Notes: a model not told the origin generated them from the sequence alone. A DNA stretch of 47,997 nt from JAUVXJ01 sp034430275 (GCA_034430275.1 DAOUEW010000410.1:1-47997), one strand, 5' to 3'; counted from the first letter of the stretch, positions 33,648 to 43,399 are shown. Numbers and translations: made by a program.

Positions 33648-34403
33648 CTACTCTCCGATCTCGTGACCTTGGTTGCCTCCCAGCCCGGTGGGCGGGGTAG
33701 GGGTGCGTGTTGGTGTCGGAACAGCGGTGGGCACGGGGGGCGGCGGGATCGGGGTCTGTGCAATGGGGACGAAAGCGAAAGTCTGGAGGAACGTGTCGAA
33801 GATAGCTTGCGCTACGCTGAGGGCTGGGAGATCGGTCACTCCGTCGGGTTGGAACGGCACGCCCCACCAGAATACGAGCCAGTACTCCCCACCATCGTGC
33901 ACGACCAGCACTTGTCGATTCCGGAAGCTATCGAGTGGCGATGCCGGATAGATCACCTCCATGGCCGGCTCACCACCGACCGTGAGGCAGCATCTGGTCT
34001 CGACTTGATCGCGTGATGACGATGCCAGACTGCGCAGGTTGTACTCTGCTGTGTCTGTGATGGTCTTGCCTACAGCCGGCCAGTATCGGAAGACTGTGAG
34101 GCCATAGCGATTGCTATATGTGTCGGTCATTTGAAAGAGGACTGAGTCGCACAATCGGCTCGGATCATCGGTGCACGGTCCGTGTTCCCGCTGAGTGATC
34201 TCGGCGTCCCTGGGATAGTCAACGCAGAACCCCAGAGTGGGATTGCTGTAGCGCAACGTGCCTGGAGGGGTTTCTGACGGAACTACCGTGGCCCCGAGGA
34301 AGCAGAACGGGGTGGGGTGCGGGACGGTGAGAGCGGATCCGCAGCGGGCGACCAAGAAGGGTGTGAGCAAGACTGCGGACACTATCCACCTAAGTCTTGT
34401 CAT
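33648..34403 (-). CDS. secreted or membrane-anchored hypothetical protein
   Basis: 251 residues. An N-terminal signal-like helix (MTRLRWIVSAVLLTPFLVARC) is followed by a soluble domain with the recurring motif NPTLGFCVDYPRDAEI, seen in similar form in two other window lipoproteins, and several Cys that may pair. The C-terminus is a Pro/Thr-rich tail (PTPTRTPTPPT). The Cys after the helix is preceded by Arg, so a lipobox is doubtful. ATG 34403 is chosen because the signal helix starts there; no strong ribosome-binding site is visible. Function unknown. Confidence 0.6.
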   Translation of the reverse strand: MTRLRWIVSAVLLTPFLVARCGSALTVPHPTPFCFLGATVVPSETPPGTLRYSNPTLGFCVDYPRDAEITQREHGPCTDDPSRLCDSVLFQMTDTYSNRYGLTVFRYWPAVGKTITDTAEYNLRSLASSSRDQVETRCCLTVGGEPAMEVIYPASPLDSFRNRQVLVVHDGGEYWLVFWWGVPFQPDGVTDLPALSVAQAIFDTFLQTFAFVPIAQTPIPPPPVPTAVPTPTRTPTPPTGLGGNQGHEIGE

Positions 34404-34724
34404 GGTGCCGCCGTGCCGTGTGACGTGTGAGCAGATGTGCGGCCGCGACCCGTGTTGGGTTCGCCGAAGTCGTTGTCCAGAATCCTCCAGTGCCCTCCTG
34501 GGCCTGGAAGCACTCCGCTGCCACCACAGACGGAGTTGGGAAGACAGTAGCACGAAGTATGCGCCTGTGCCGTCTTGTGGCGTCAGCGCCTACGCGCCTC
34601 ATCGGGGGCGTGGTGTCACCGGATAGTACCTCGGATGTGGAGGATTGTCCATTCCTGGCCCCTAGTTCACAGTACCTGGGCTGGTGGTAGAGACTACTCG
34701 GAAAGCCACCCTGGCAGAGCCAGT
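34404..34724. other. about 320-bp stretch without a gene
   Basis: Lies between two minus-strand secreted-protein genes. No supported frame, hairpin or hexamer pair was seen. Confidence 0.4.
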
Positions 34725-35123
34725 CTACCTGTCTCCCGCTCCCAACTGGTGATCATAGCCACCCAAGTGGCCGTAGCTGCCTCCGGACTGGAAAAGCCCA
34801 CAGACGGTCGCCTTGCAGAATCGGGCCGAGGGGGCCGCTGTACTATCCAAGCAGTCGGTGCTGGACACGATCTCGGCGCCTTCGAGCCAGATCAAGGGAC
34901 CAGCGAGGTAGACCGCGCTCCCCTCTCGCCGCACCTGTGCGCCGAGGGCGCTCACTTCGAAGCCCGTTGCTTGGATGCCCTCGGTGCAGATCCATCTGCC
35001 GTCGTATCGCTCTGGGCTGGAAAGGAGTTCATCCAAGGGTACGTCCTGCGTTGTGGCGCAGCCGCTGATCGAGAGTACGATAGCAAAGCCGACGACGCAG
35101 AGTATGGCCCTGATCAAAAACAT
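34725..35123 (-). CDS. small lipoprotein
   Basis: 132 residues with a clear signal peptide and lipobox (LSISGC, Cys about 21). The mature part begins ATTQDVPLDELLSSPERYDG and includes GIQATGFEVSAL and LIWLEGAEI, the pattern of a small beta-rich (OB-like) lipoprotein often seen in Chloroflexota. Two further Cys near the end could pair. GGAAGGGAGC precedes ATG 35123. Function unknown. Confidence 0.65.
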   Translation of the reverse strand: MFLIRAILCVVGFAIVLSISGCATTQDVPLDELLSSPERYDGRWICTEGIQATGFEVSALGAQVRREGSAVYLAGPLIWLEGAEIVSSTDCLDSTAAPSARFCKATVCGLFQSGGSYGHLGGYDHQLGAGDR

Positions 35124-35358
35124 GCTCCCTTCCAACCAGCTTGACAGGTTTCTCCACTTAATTGACGCCAGATGGACCCACGATGTTCCGATAGCACCCT
35201 GGAAGATCGCCGGGGCAGCAGTGGGCTTGAAGTAGGCGTGGAACTGTGCTAGCATGGAAACAGGATTGTGCCCCGCCATCATGAGCAACCCTGGTTGTGT
35301 TCCCCGGTGGAGCATAGGCTAGGTTTGGCCGATCGAGGAATTCCCCAGGAGGACGACA

Positions 35359-36525
35359 ATGAAGTGCACATGGCTGTCCATGACTGTTCTTGTGGCTGTA
35401 CTCGCTGGTGCCTGCTCTGCACCGGTGGCGCCAGTGACTTCGGTGGAGTCGCCTACAGCTACTCTGGGTACTGTGGCGACCTTCACGCCGGTCGTCGGCC
35501 CGCAGACGACACCCACACCTGGAGGCGCTGCAACGGCGTCCATCGAAGAAGGAACCCCTGCGGTGTCATCGACAGGTGTAGTCATACGTGTCGAGCCCAC
35601 CTTCACGCCCTGGCCAGGGCGTGAAGCGGTTAGCATCTCGGATCTCCCCCTTGGCCAGCCGGGTCACTATGTGAACGCCGCTTTCGGCTACTGGCTGCAA
35701 TACCCTCCTGAGTGGTACACGGGCTTCGGCAGCCGGCCATTGCTCGCCAGTTTCAGCAACCTGGATCCGGGCACGCACAACCGAGAGAGCATGCGAGCTG
35801 AAGGATGTCTGCTGGAGGTCACTGCGTCGGTCGATATCTACGGGATTCCCGTGCGCGACGTTGTGGCGCAATTGCCTCAGGTGTTTCCCAACGCACAGGA
35901 GTTCGAACTGGACGGTGCAGAGGCAAGCCGCGTTCCGCCCACCGAAGAGGAAGGCGTTGTCAAGGAGTTGGTGCTGGCTGTACATGAGGGCCGACTGCTG
36001 ATCCTCACTTTCAGCTATGCTAGCGCCGCTGCTGGCTCGTGCCAGGCGGCGTGGGAAGCTCTCCTCGACAGTTGGAAGTGGATCACCCCTGACTTCGCCT
36101 ACTACCTGAATCCAGAGTACGGTTATGGGGTCGGCTATCCCCGAAACTGGTATCGCTTCAACAAAAACGATAGGGGGTTGTCCTTCAGTAGTGTGGACCT
36201 TTCAGGGGTGCGTGATCTGCTGGAGATCATGAGGCAAGGCATGCTGGTCCAGACGGACGTTGTTCTCAATGCAGGGGGCCAGCCCTTGAAGGAGTGGGTG
36301 GCCGCTCAGGAAGGCGGCGTGGACCTCGCCAGCGACATCCCCTTGAATGAGGTGCTAGGTGTCCGCGTTCTGAAGGAGGGGCCTACGCCGGAAATCCAGG
36401 AGATGAGCGGGTACTTCCAGGGGCCACAGGGTGACATCTACGTCATCTCTTGCTCCTATCCCGCTGACCGAGAGTGGGAGTTCCGGCCGGTGGCGAACGC
36501 CGTGATCTACAGTTTCACGTTCTAG
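35359..36525 (+). CDS. lipoprotein with repeated PsbP-like domain
   Basis: 388 residues. Lipobox LAGAC (Cys about 19), then a roughly 75-residue Pro/Thr/Ser linker. Two domains follow, each opening with a similar motif: AAFGYWLQYPPEWY and PEYGYGVGYPRNWY. This is the same type of motif as in the lipoprotein at 15.6-16.7 kb. It is an extracellular, membrane-attached protein of unknown function. AGGAGGACGACA precedes the ATG. Confidence 0.7.
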   Translation: MKCTWLSMTVLVAVLAGACSAPVAPVTSVESPTATLGTVATFTPVVGPQTTPTPGGAATASIEEGTPAVSSTGVVIRVEPTFTPWPGREAVSISDLPLGQPGHYVNAAFGYWLQYPPEWYTGFGSRPLLASFSNLDPGTHNRESMRAEGCLLEVTASVDIYGIPVRDVVAQLPQVFPNAQEFELDGAEASRVPPTEEEGVVKELVLAVHEGRLLILTFSYASAAAGSCQAAWEALLDSWKWITPDFAYYLNPEYGYGVGYPRNWYRFNKNDRGLSFSSVDLSGVRDLLEIMRQGMLVQTDVVLNAGGQPLKEWVAAQEGGVDLASDIPLNEVLGVRVLKEGPTPEIQEMSGYFQGPQGDIYVISCSYPADREWEFRPVANAVIYSFTF

Positions 36526-36656
36526 CAGGTGATATCGGGGTGGAAGTCTACGATACCACGAGGTCGGCGAGAGGACCTTGAGGATGCTTCGCCGCAGACC
36601 ACGGATGGCTGACCGTCCGGTCCAGCATTCCACAGGCTCCAAGCAGAGGAGGTTCG

Positions 36657-37742
36657 ATGGGCTCGTTGCCGTGGCCGTTGTCCGATCAGGTGTTCCGAGA
36701 ACTCGCGACGGCTGGTTTGCTGGTGATCGTCGTGGCGTTCGCCGCGCGGCTGGCGACGCTGTTCCTCGACCGCGTCGTTTTGCGCCTCACTGGGAGAACC
36801 AAGACTGCTCTGGATGACCTCATCATCGAGGCTGTGCGAACACCGGTGTTCGTCCTCATCGTGCTTGTGGGCGTGCGGGCCGCCGTCGCAGAGCTGACCT
36901 TTCTTGACGACGCGTGGGCGCACGCCCTCGAGGGGTTCCTTTTCGTCGGGTTCGTCTTCGTGGGCTACGTGCTCCTCTATCGACTTGTCGGGGTGATAGT
37001 AGCCTGGTACACCAAGAACCTGACCGTCGAAGACACCATCGACACCCAGTTGGTGGTGTTCTTACGGCGAGTCGTCCAGCTTGTGCTTCTCTCGATAGCG
37101 CTGGTCATGATCCTCGATCACTTCGGTCTCGACATCAGCGCTCTGGTGGCCACGCTGGGCGTCAGTTCCCTCGCCTTCGCCTTGGCGGCCCAGGCGTTCT
37201 TGCAGGACACGATCGCCGGGTTCCTGATCATCGTGGACCATCCTTTCAGTGTGGGGGATCGGATTCAGCTTCCGCAGGCGGTGATGGGAGAATACGGCGA
37301 CTGGGGGGATGTGGCGGAGATTGGCGTGCGTAGCACTCGTATCCGCTCTGTGGATGGGGTCCTGCTCACCGTGCCCAACTCCAAGTTGATCAACGATGTG
37401 GTGGTCAACTTCAGTCACAGCGAGAGCCCGAATCTTCGGGTGCGGGTACGAGTAGCTGTGGAACCAGATTTGGAGAACGTGCGGAGAGCGGTGCAGGAGA
37501 TCGAGGCCATCGCGACTGAGGACCCGGACATCTCGCCCCAGCCGAGGGCGCCGGAGGTAGTGATTCGGGAGATCGAGGAGTACGACGTCCTCGTCGAGCT
37601 GCGCTTCTACGTGGACGACGCTCGAAAGATGAGACGGACGAAGTCACGCGTGGCTGAGCGTATCCTGGGGCGCTTCGAAGAGAAGGGGGTCAGACTGGCC
37701 ACGCCGACGCAGGTCGTGCAACTGGTGCAGGGATCCTCTTAG
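36657..37742 (+). CDS. MscS family mechanosensitive channel
   Basis: 361 residues. Four to five membrane helices, with the pore helix near GVSSLAFALAAQAFLQDTIAGFLIIVD, then the MscS beta domain (FSVGDRIQLP … VRSTRIRSVDGVLLTVPNSKLIND) and the alpha/beta C-terminal domain. These channels release solutes upon membrane tension. AGAGGAGGTTCG precedes the ATG. The KimA-like gene starts 16 bp after its stop, so potassium uptake and emergency release are probably co-expressed. Confidence 0.93.
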   Translation: MGSLPWPLSDQVFRELATAGLLVIVVAFAARLATLFLDRVVLRLTGRTKTALDDLIIEAVRTPVFVLIVLVGVRAAVAELTFLDDAWAHALEGFLFVGFVFVGYVLLYRLVGVIVAWYTKNLTVEDTIDTQLVVFLRRVVQLVLLSIALVMILDHFGLDISALVATLGVSSLAFALAAQAFLQDTIAGFLIIVDHPFSVGDRIQLPQAVMGEYGDWGDVAEIGVRSTRIRSVDGVLLTVPNSKLINDVVVNFSHSESPNLRVRVRVAVEPDLENVRRAVQEIEAIATEDPDISPQPRAPEVVIREIEEYDVLVELRFYVDDARKMRRTKSRVAERILGRFEEKGVRLATPTQVVQLVQGSS

Positions 37743-37758
37743 GTGAGAACTGGATCAC

Positions 37759-39621
37759 ATGGCATTCAACGTTCGTAGAGTGCTCTTGGGAGATCCGCTT
37801 CCCACTGCCCATGAGGCGTATCATCGCCTGGCCAAGGTGCAGGCGTTGGCTGTCTTCTCCTCCGACGCGCTGTCGTCGGTGGCCTACGCCACCGAGGAGA
37901 TATTGCTCGTGCTGGTACTGGCCGGCACGGGGGCTCTCCAACTCTCGCTACCCATCGCCCTGGCTATCGCTGGGTTGCTGGCCATTGTGGGCAGCTCGTA
38001 CTACCAGACCATACACGGGTACCCATCCGGCGGTGGCGCCTATATCGTGGCCCATGACAACCTCGGCGTGTGGCCAGGGCTGATAGCTGCCGCGGCTCTC
38101 CTCATCGACTACGTATTGACGGTGGCCGTGAGCATCACGGCTGGCGTGGCGGCCATCACCTCCGCGGTCCCCTCGCTGTACGCTTGCCGCGTCGAGCTAT
38201 GCTTGCTAGCCATCGCCTTCATCGCCTGGGCCAACCTGCGGGGAGTGCGCGAGTCTGGGACCCTCTTCTCCATCCCCACCTATGGGTTCGTGACCATCTT
38301 CCTTGGCCTGATCGTGGTGGGTCTCGCCAGGCTTGTGACTGGAAGCCTCGCGCCTGTCTCGGCGCCAGCGATATCAGGTGTGGAGGTCGGTGTACAGGGC
38401 CTGACCCTATTCCTCGTGCTGCGAGCGTTTGCAGCGGGCTGTACGGCTCTGACTGGTATCGAGGCCATCAGTAACGGCATCAGGGCCTTCCAGAAGCCCG
38501 AGGCTGACAATGCCGGCAAGACCCTCATCGCTATGGTAGTCCTGTTGGCGACCATGTTCCTGGGCATCACTGTGCTGACGCGATTGCTGGGTGTAGCCCC
38601 CCTCGAACACGAGACGGTCGTGTCTCAGGTGGGCAAGCAGGTCTTCGGCACAGGTCCTCTCTATCTTGCCCTGCAAGCTGGCACGGCTGCCATCCTCATC
38701 CTTGCAGCGAACACGTCCTTCGCAGACTTTCCGCGCTTGTCTTCCATCCTGGCGCGTGATAGATACCTGCCACGGCAACTGGCCAACCTGGGGGACCGGT
38801 TGGTGTTCAACAACGGCATCTTGGGCCTGGCCTTGCTGGCTTCCGCGCTGGTGGTCCTATTCGGAGGCCAGACGCACCGGCTGATCCCGCTGTACGCGGT
38901 GGGTGTCTTCCTGGCCTTCACGCTATCCCAGTCGGGTATGGTGCGGCACTGGTACAGGGAGAAGGGGCAAGGGTGGCGGTTGAAGTCCGCTGTAAACGGC
39001 ATGGGTGCGATGGCGACCGGCGTGGTGCTGATCGTGATCGTAGCCAGCAAGTTGGTTCACGGCGCCTGGATCGTCATTCTGCTGGTCCCTATCTGCGTAT
39101 GGGTCTTCCACACCATCAGGAGGCACTACGCTGCTGTGGCAGAGCAGTTGTCGTTGGAGGGGCTGAAGCCGGAGAAGTGGGTCGGTCTGGCTTCCCGCCG
39201 CCGGCACAAGGTGGTGGTCCCAGTGTCAGGGATACACAGAGGGACGTTGCCTGCCGTGCGTTTTGCCCGGTCGCTCTCCAAGGATGTGACAGCGGTGGTG
39301 GTGGACGTAGAGCCAGAGGTCACCGCGGCGGTTCGTGAGAAGTGGGCGGTTTGGGGACACGACGTGTCGTTGGTGGTGCTGGATTCTCCCTTCCGGTCGA
39401 CGATTGGCCCGCTACTAGACTACCTGGCAGAAGTGGATGGGCGCGAACCCAACCGTGGACTGGCCGTCGTGGTGCTGCCCGAGTTTGTAACCGCTTCCTG
39501 GTGGCACGGTCTGCTGCACAATCAAAGCGCCCAATTGCTCAAGAGGGTTCTGGTATATCGCAGGGGGCACATGGCCAAGGACCGGGTGATCATCGACGTG
39601 CCCTACCACCTGCATCGCTGA
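37759..39621 (+). CDS. kimA: KimA-like potassium transporter (APC superfamily)
   Basis: A 620-residue transporter. The opening SSDALSSVAYATEEILLVLV, GYPSGGGAYIVAHDNLG, the ALTGIEAISN segment and LFGGQTHRLIPLYAVGVF match the KimA/YdaO family closely, and so does the soluble C-terminal domain with WWHGLLHNQSAQLL near the end. KimA of Bacillus is a high-affinity potassium importer inhibited by c-di-AMP. Here that function is inferred from the family. The length and the C-terminal regulatory domain both agree. It follows the MscS gene directly. Confidence 0.88.
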   Translation: MAFNVRRVLLGDPLPTAHEAYHRLAKVQALAVFSSDALSSVAYATEEILLVLVLAGTGALQLSLPIALAIAGLLAIVGSSYYQTIHGYPSGGGAYIVAHDNLGVWPGLIAAAALLIDYVLTVAVSITAGVAAITSAVPSLYACRVELCLLAIAFIAWANLRGVRESGTLFSIPTYGFVTIFLGLIVVGLARLVTGSLAPVSAPAISGVEVGVQGLTLFLVLRAFAAGCTALTGIEAISNGIRAFQKPEADNAGKTLIAMVVLLATMFLGITVLTRLLGVAPLEHETVVSQVGKQVFGTGPLYLALQAGTAAILILAANTSFADFPRLSSILARDRYLPRQLANLGDRLVFNNGILGLALLASALVVLFGGQTHRLIPLYAVGVFLAFTLSQSGMVRHWYREKGQGWRLKSAVNGMGAMATGVVLIVIVASKLVHGAWIVILLVPICVWVFHTIRRHYAAVAEQLSLEGLKPEKWVGLASRRRHKVVVPVSGIHRGTLPAVRFARSLSKDVTAVVVDVEPEVTAAVREKWAVWGHDVSLVVLDSPFRSTIGPLLDYLAEVDGREPNRGLAVVVLPEFVTASWWHGLLHNQSAQLLKRVLVYRRGHMAKDRVIIDVPYHLHR

Positions 39622-39844
39622 CATCGTCTGGCGACGGGCAAGCCTGCCTTGTGAGAGGACCGCCAGCGGGCGGATGGCCTGGCCGGTGTGCCCGAAGGCC
39701 TCCCTGTCAGAGTCCGTGGACACTCCTCTCGTTGCGAGCTTGGCTCACGCGGACTCCGCACCGTGGTCCGGTGCTTAGAAGCGTGGAACGCACCAGATCA
39801 CGTCGTGCGGGCTTTGACCGTACGACAGGAGGGAAGGACGAGAA
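39622..39844. other. intergenic region before the YetF-like gene
   Basis: 223 bp. A magnesium-sensing (M-box) leader was looked for because an MgtA-type ATPase lies downstream, but its conserved core was not found. No clear promoter was picked. Confidence 0.35.
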
Positions 39845-40369
39845 GTGGCAGATATGATCATTCCTGCGATACCACTTTGGGACATCGTGTTGCGCACGGC
39901 CGGCGTCTACGTGGTGATCCTTTTCGGACTACGGCTTGCTGGGAAGCGTGAGATCGGGCAAATGACGGTGTTCGATCTGGTGGTGCTGCTTCTGCTCGCC
40001 AATGCTGTGCAGAATGCCATGGTCGGCCCGGATACTTCCCTGGCTGGTGGGCTGCTGGCAGCTATCGTGTTGCTGGTGCTCAACGCCGTGGTGGCCCGAC
40101 TGCGTCTGCGCTGGCCTGTGCTTCGGCGTGTCGTCGAAGGGTCACCGACACTCCTGGTGCTGCACGGGGAGGTGCTCACCGATCACTTGAAACGCGAGCG
40201 GTTGGACGAGGAAACCCTGGAGGCAGCCTTGCGTGAACACGGTGTGGGCGATCTGAGTGACGTTGAGATGGCTGTTCTGGAGATCGATGGCTCGATCAGC
40301 GTCGTGCCTGTCGGCGGGACGACCAAACACGTGAAGCGACCTCCGCTTAAGTACTTGCGGCATCAGTGA
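39845..40369 (+). CDS. DUF421 (YetF/YcaP-like) membrane protein
   Basis: 174 residues. Three N-terminal helices with GKREIGQMTVFDLVVLLLLANAVQNAM, the DUF421 hallmark, then a soluble domain with RPTL-like EGSPTLLVLHGEV and a closing VEMAVLEIDGSISVVP. Function is not settled for the family. The start is GTG 39845, with AGGAGGGAAGG upstream; ATG 39854 is the alternative. It ends 32 bp before the ATPase gene, so the two are probably one unit. Confidence 0.85.
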   Translation: MADMIIPAIPLWDIVLRTAGVYVVILFGLRLAGKREIGQMTVFDLVVLLLLANAVQNAMVGPDTSLAGGLLAAIVLLVLNAVVARLRLRWPVLRRVVEGSPTLLVLHGEVLTDHLKRERLDEETLEAALREHGVGDLSDVEMAVLEIDGSISVVPVGGTTKHVKRPPLKYLRHQ

Positions 40370-40401
40370 CGTAGTCTGAGGTATGGGTCCACGGGACGCA
40401 G

Positions 40402-42933
40402 ATGCGCGACACTTCGCTGGATCTACGTGAGTATTGGAGCCAGTCCTCGCACAAGCTCCTCGACGCACTGGAGACCTCGCCTGAGGGGCTCAGCGCGGCG
40501 GATGCGAGCAGCCGGCTGAGCCAGTACGGACTCAACGTCTTAGAGGCACGGGAGAGGGCCTCAGCACTCCGCCTGTTCTTGAGCCAGTTCAGGAGCCCCA
40601 TTGTTCTCATTCTGCTCTTCGCCACCGGCGTGTCGGCCATAGTACGGGACTGGGCAGATGCGCTGATCATTCTCACTATCGTCCTGGGCAGCGCCCTGTT
40701 GAGCTTCGTGCAGGAATACAGGGCCAATGGCGCCACCGAGAAGCTGCGTGCACGGGTCACCGTCAAGGCCAGGGTCCTCCGCGACGGCCGCCCAGAGGAC
40801 ATTCCTGCCGAGGAGGTGGTGCCTGGCGACGTGGTGCTGCTGTCGGCAGGCAGCCTGGTGCCGGCCGATGGCGTCTTGCTGGAGGCCACGGACTTTTACG
40901 TAAACCAGGCGGTGTTGACGGGAGAGACGTTCCCGGTGGAGAAGAGAGTAGGCGCCGCCCCTGCTAGGGCTGGGTTGGCTGGGCGCACGAACTGCGTCTT
41001 CATGGGCACCAATGTGCGAAGCGGCGCTGCTAAGGTGCTGATCATGCGGACCGGTGCGGGTACCGCCTTTGGTGAGATCGCTGGACGACTCAGCCTACGC
41101 CCCCCTGAGACGGAGTTTGAACGGGGCATCCGCCGCTTTGGGTATCTGCTCAGCCAGGTCATGATGGTGCTGGTGCTGGTCGTGTTCGCTGTGAATGTCT
41201 TCTTCCACAGGCCAGTCATCGATTCGCTGCTCTTCTCCGTCGCCCTGGCGGTGGGACTGACGCCACAGCTTCTGCCAGCGATTATCAGCATCAATTTGTC
41301 GAAAGGTGCTCAAAGCATGGCCAGTCACGGCGTGATTGTGCGTCGCCTGGAAGCGATAGAGAACTTCGGCAGCATGGACGTGCTCTGCACCGACAAGACA
41401 GGGACGCTGACCGAAGGTGTCGTGCAATTGGATAACGCGTTCGACGTCCAAGGGCAGCCTTCGGAGGAGGTCTTCCGCTGCGCCTACCTCAATGCTTATT
41501 TTGAGACTGGGCTGGCCAACCCTCTGGACGAGGCCATTCTCGCCCATGGTGAGGCTGAGATGGGCGGGGTCAGCAAGCTAGATGAGGTGCCCTACGATTT
41601 CGTGCGCAAGCGGCTGACTGTGGTGGTCATGGAGAGGGAAGAACGCTTACTCATCACGAAGGGAGCACTGGACAACGTGCTTGCTGTGTGCTCGCACCTG
41701 CGTGAGGGGTGCGAGAGGGTGCCACTGGACGAGGCCTATCTCGCGAAGGTGCAGGAGCGCTATGTAGAGTGGAGCGGACAGGGCTTCCGAGTCCTGGGGA
41801 TGGCGACGAAAGCGGTTTCGCCGCAACCGGCCTACACTCGCAATGACGAGCATGATCTGACCTTCGTAGGCTTCCTGCTGTTCTTCGATCGCCCGAAGCC
41901 GGGTGTGGGGCAGACGATCAGTGATCTGGCTGCTCTAGGTGTGGATCTGAAGATCATTTCTGGTGACAACAGGCTGGCTGTCCTGCACACCGCGGAGTCG
42001 GTGGAACTGGAACTCAAGGGCGTGGTCACAGGAAGTGAACTGCAAGATATGGGCGACGAGGCACTGTGGCAGGCTGTTGAGCGTGTCAACATCTTTGCCG
42101 AAGTCGATCCCAACCAGAAGGAGCGAATCATTCTGGCCCTGGGGAAGACGGGACATGTGGTTGGCTACATGGGCGACGGCATCAACGATGCTCCGGCCCT
42201 TCACGCGGCCGATGTTGGCATCTCGGTGGAAGGAGCGGTGGATGTCGCGAGGGAGGCGGCGGACTTCGTGCTCCTCAAGCAAGACCTGGCCGTACTGCAC
42301 GAGGGCATCGTACAGGGCCGGAGGACCTTCGCCAACACCCTCAAGTACGTCTTCATCACCACGAGTGCCAACTTCGGCAACATGTTCAGCATGGCAGGTG
42401 CCTCGCTGTTTGTACCCTTCCTTCCCCTCTTGCCGAAGCAGATCTTGCTGACGAACTTCGTGACGGATTTCCCTGCCATGGCTATCGGGACCGACAACGT
42501 GGACCGAGAACTGGTGGATAGCCCCCAGCGCTGGAACGTGAAGTTCATTCGGAACTTCATGGTCACTTTCGGCCTGGTGAGCTCGGTGTTTGACTATCTC
42601 ACCTTTGGCACGCTCTTGCTCGTCCTCCGGGCAACGACAGATCAGTTCCGTACCGGGTGGTTTCTGGAGTCCGTGGTCACAGAATTGCTGATCATGTTGG
42701 TCATTCGGACGCGCAAGCTTTTCTGGAGGAGCCGGCCTGGTAAGTACCTCCTCATGGGGACGGTAGCCGTCGGGGCAGCTACCCTCGTCCTCCCCTACAC
42801 TCCTGTGGCTGGTCTTCTGGGGTTCGTACCGATTCCCCTCCCCACCCTGCTTGTCCTGGGAGGCATTACCCTGGCCTATGCGATCGCATCCGAAGTAGCC
42901 AAGCATCTGTTCTACCGCAGGGTGCAGAGTTGA
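40402..42933 (+). CDS. P-type ATPase, magnesium-importing type (MgtA/MgtB-like)
   Basis: 843 residues. P-type marks: LTGET in the actuator domain, phosphorylation site DKTGT with D331, KGA in the nucleotide domain, and MGDGINDAPAL. The membrane segment AVGLTPQLLPAIISINLSKGA, and the C-terminal LLTNFVTDFPAMAIGTDNVD, are of the P3B (MgtA) type, which imports Mg2+. Length is slightly below the usual 900. No strong ribosome-binding site precedes the ATG. Specificity for Mg2+ rather than another cation is inferred from family motifs. Confidence 0.9.
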   Translation: MRDTSLDLREYWSQSSHKLLDALETSPEGLSAADASSRLSQYGLNVLEARERASALRLFLSQFRSPIVLILLFATGVSAIVRDWADALIILTIVLGSALLSFVQEYRANGATEKLRARVTVKARVLRDGRPEDIPAEEVVPGDVVLLSAGSLVPADGVLLEATDFYVNQAVLTGETFPVEKRVGAAPARAGLAGRTNCVFMGTNVRSGAAKVLIMRTGAGTAFGEIAGRLSLRPPETEFERGIRRFGYLLSQVMMVLVLVVFAVNVFFHRPVIDSLLFSVALAVGLTPQLLPAIISINLSKGAQSMASHGVIVRRLEAIENFGSMDVLCTDKTGTLTEGVVQLDNAFDVQGQPSEEVFRCAYLNAYFETGLANPLDEAILAHGEAEMGGVSKLDEVPYDFVRKRLTVVVMEREERLLITKGALDNVLAVCSHLREGCERVPLDEAYLAKVQERYVEWSGQGFRVLGMATKAVSPQPAYTRNDEHDLTFVGFLLFFDRPKPGVGQTISDLAALGVDLKIISGDNRLAVLHTAESVELELKGVVTGSELQDMGDEALWQAVERVNIFAEVDPNQKERIILALGKTGHVVGYMGDGINDAPALHAADVGISVEGAVDVAREAADFVLLKQDLAVLHEGIVQGRRTFANTLKYVFITTSANFGNMFSMAGASLFVPFLPLLPKQILLTNFVTDFPAMAIGTDNVDRELVDSPQRWNVKFIRNFMVTFGLVSSVFDYLTFGTLLLVLRATTDQFRTGWFLESVVTELLIMLVIRTRKLFWRSRPGKYLLMGTVAVGAATLVLPYTPVAGLLGFVPIPLPTLLVLGGITLAYAIASEVAKHLFYRRVQS

Positions 42934-43015
42934 TGTCGTGGTCCTTGATGCGGGTGCGCTGTACGCGTGCTGCAGACCAGTTCCCGAGGTCCTGCGGTTT
43001 GAGGTCGTCGTGATC

Positions 43016-43044
43016 TTGACAGAGCTGTAGAATCGCGATACAAC
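43016..43044 (+). promoter_or_regulatory. sigma-70-type promoter of the cbb3 oxidase operon
   Basis: TTGACA at 43016-43021, a 17-nt spacer and TACAAC at 43039-43044. Transcription would begin near 43051, leaving about 350 nt before ccoN. Confidence 0.7.
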
Positions 43045-43050
43045 CAGTAT

Positions 43051-43399
43051 GTAGGGATGCAGGGGCAAGGTCGCGCCGTCTACTCAGATACTTCAAGGCG
43101 GTGGCACCAAGTGCGGAGGTTGGCGCGTGCATGGGAATTGCGCCGCGTCAGCCGCGTCTTCCCGACATCACCAGTGTCCACTGGTTTCGACCGGACCGCC
43201 AATATGCTCTCTGGAAGGGCGCTCGGAGGTGACCGACAGGTGGAAGTCCGTCGGCCCTGGCAACTCCGCTGGTTCACTGTCCGCGAGGCAGGACCTTCAG
43301 TGCCATGCCAGCACGGTTCCCCAAGGTTACCGCAACGGTGATCCTGGATCGCCGGCACCGTATCTCTGCGCAGTCCGTGTTCCCGTGAGGAGGTGACAC
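43051..43399 (+). promoter_or_regulatory. long 5' leader of the cbb3 oxidase operon
   Basis: No gene. CCGAC/GTCGG (43233-43254, 12-nt loop) and TCGG/CCGA (43223-43236) share bases and exclude each other, the arrangement expected of a switch. The segment 43238-43300 faintly resembles parts of a cobalamin riboswitch core but lacks a convincing B12 box, so no class is assigned. The leader ends in GAGGAGGTGACAC before the ATG. Confidence 0.35.

Noticed and set aside
36526..36656. Possible c-di-AMP riboswitch upstream of the MscS-KimA unit
   Set aside because: The region is short and lacks the conserved purine-rich core.
39622..39844. Possible magnesium (M-box) riboswitch upstream of the MgtA-like gene
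   Set aside because: The conserved core could not be found by eye.
41935..43068. Long open frame of 377 codons on the minus strand
   Set aside because: It overlaps the P-type ATPase gene in antisense; the ATPase has full family motifs, and this frame shows none.
43238..43300. Cobalamin-riboswitch-like sequence in the oxidase leader
   Set aside because: Only partial resemblance; no proper B12 box or closing stem. Kept only as an unclassified leader.
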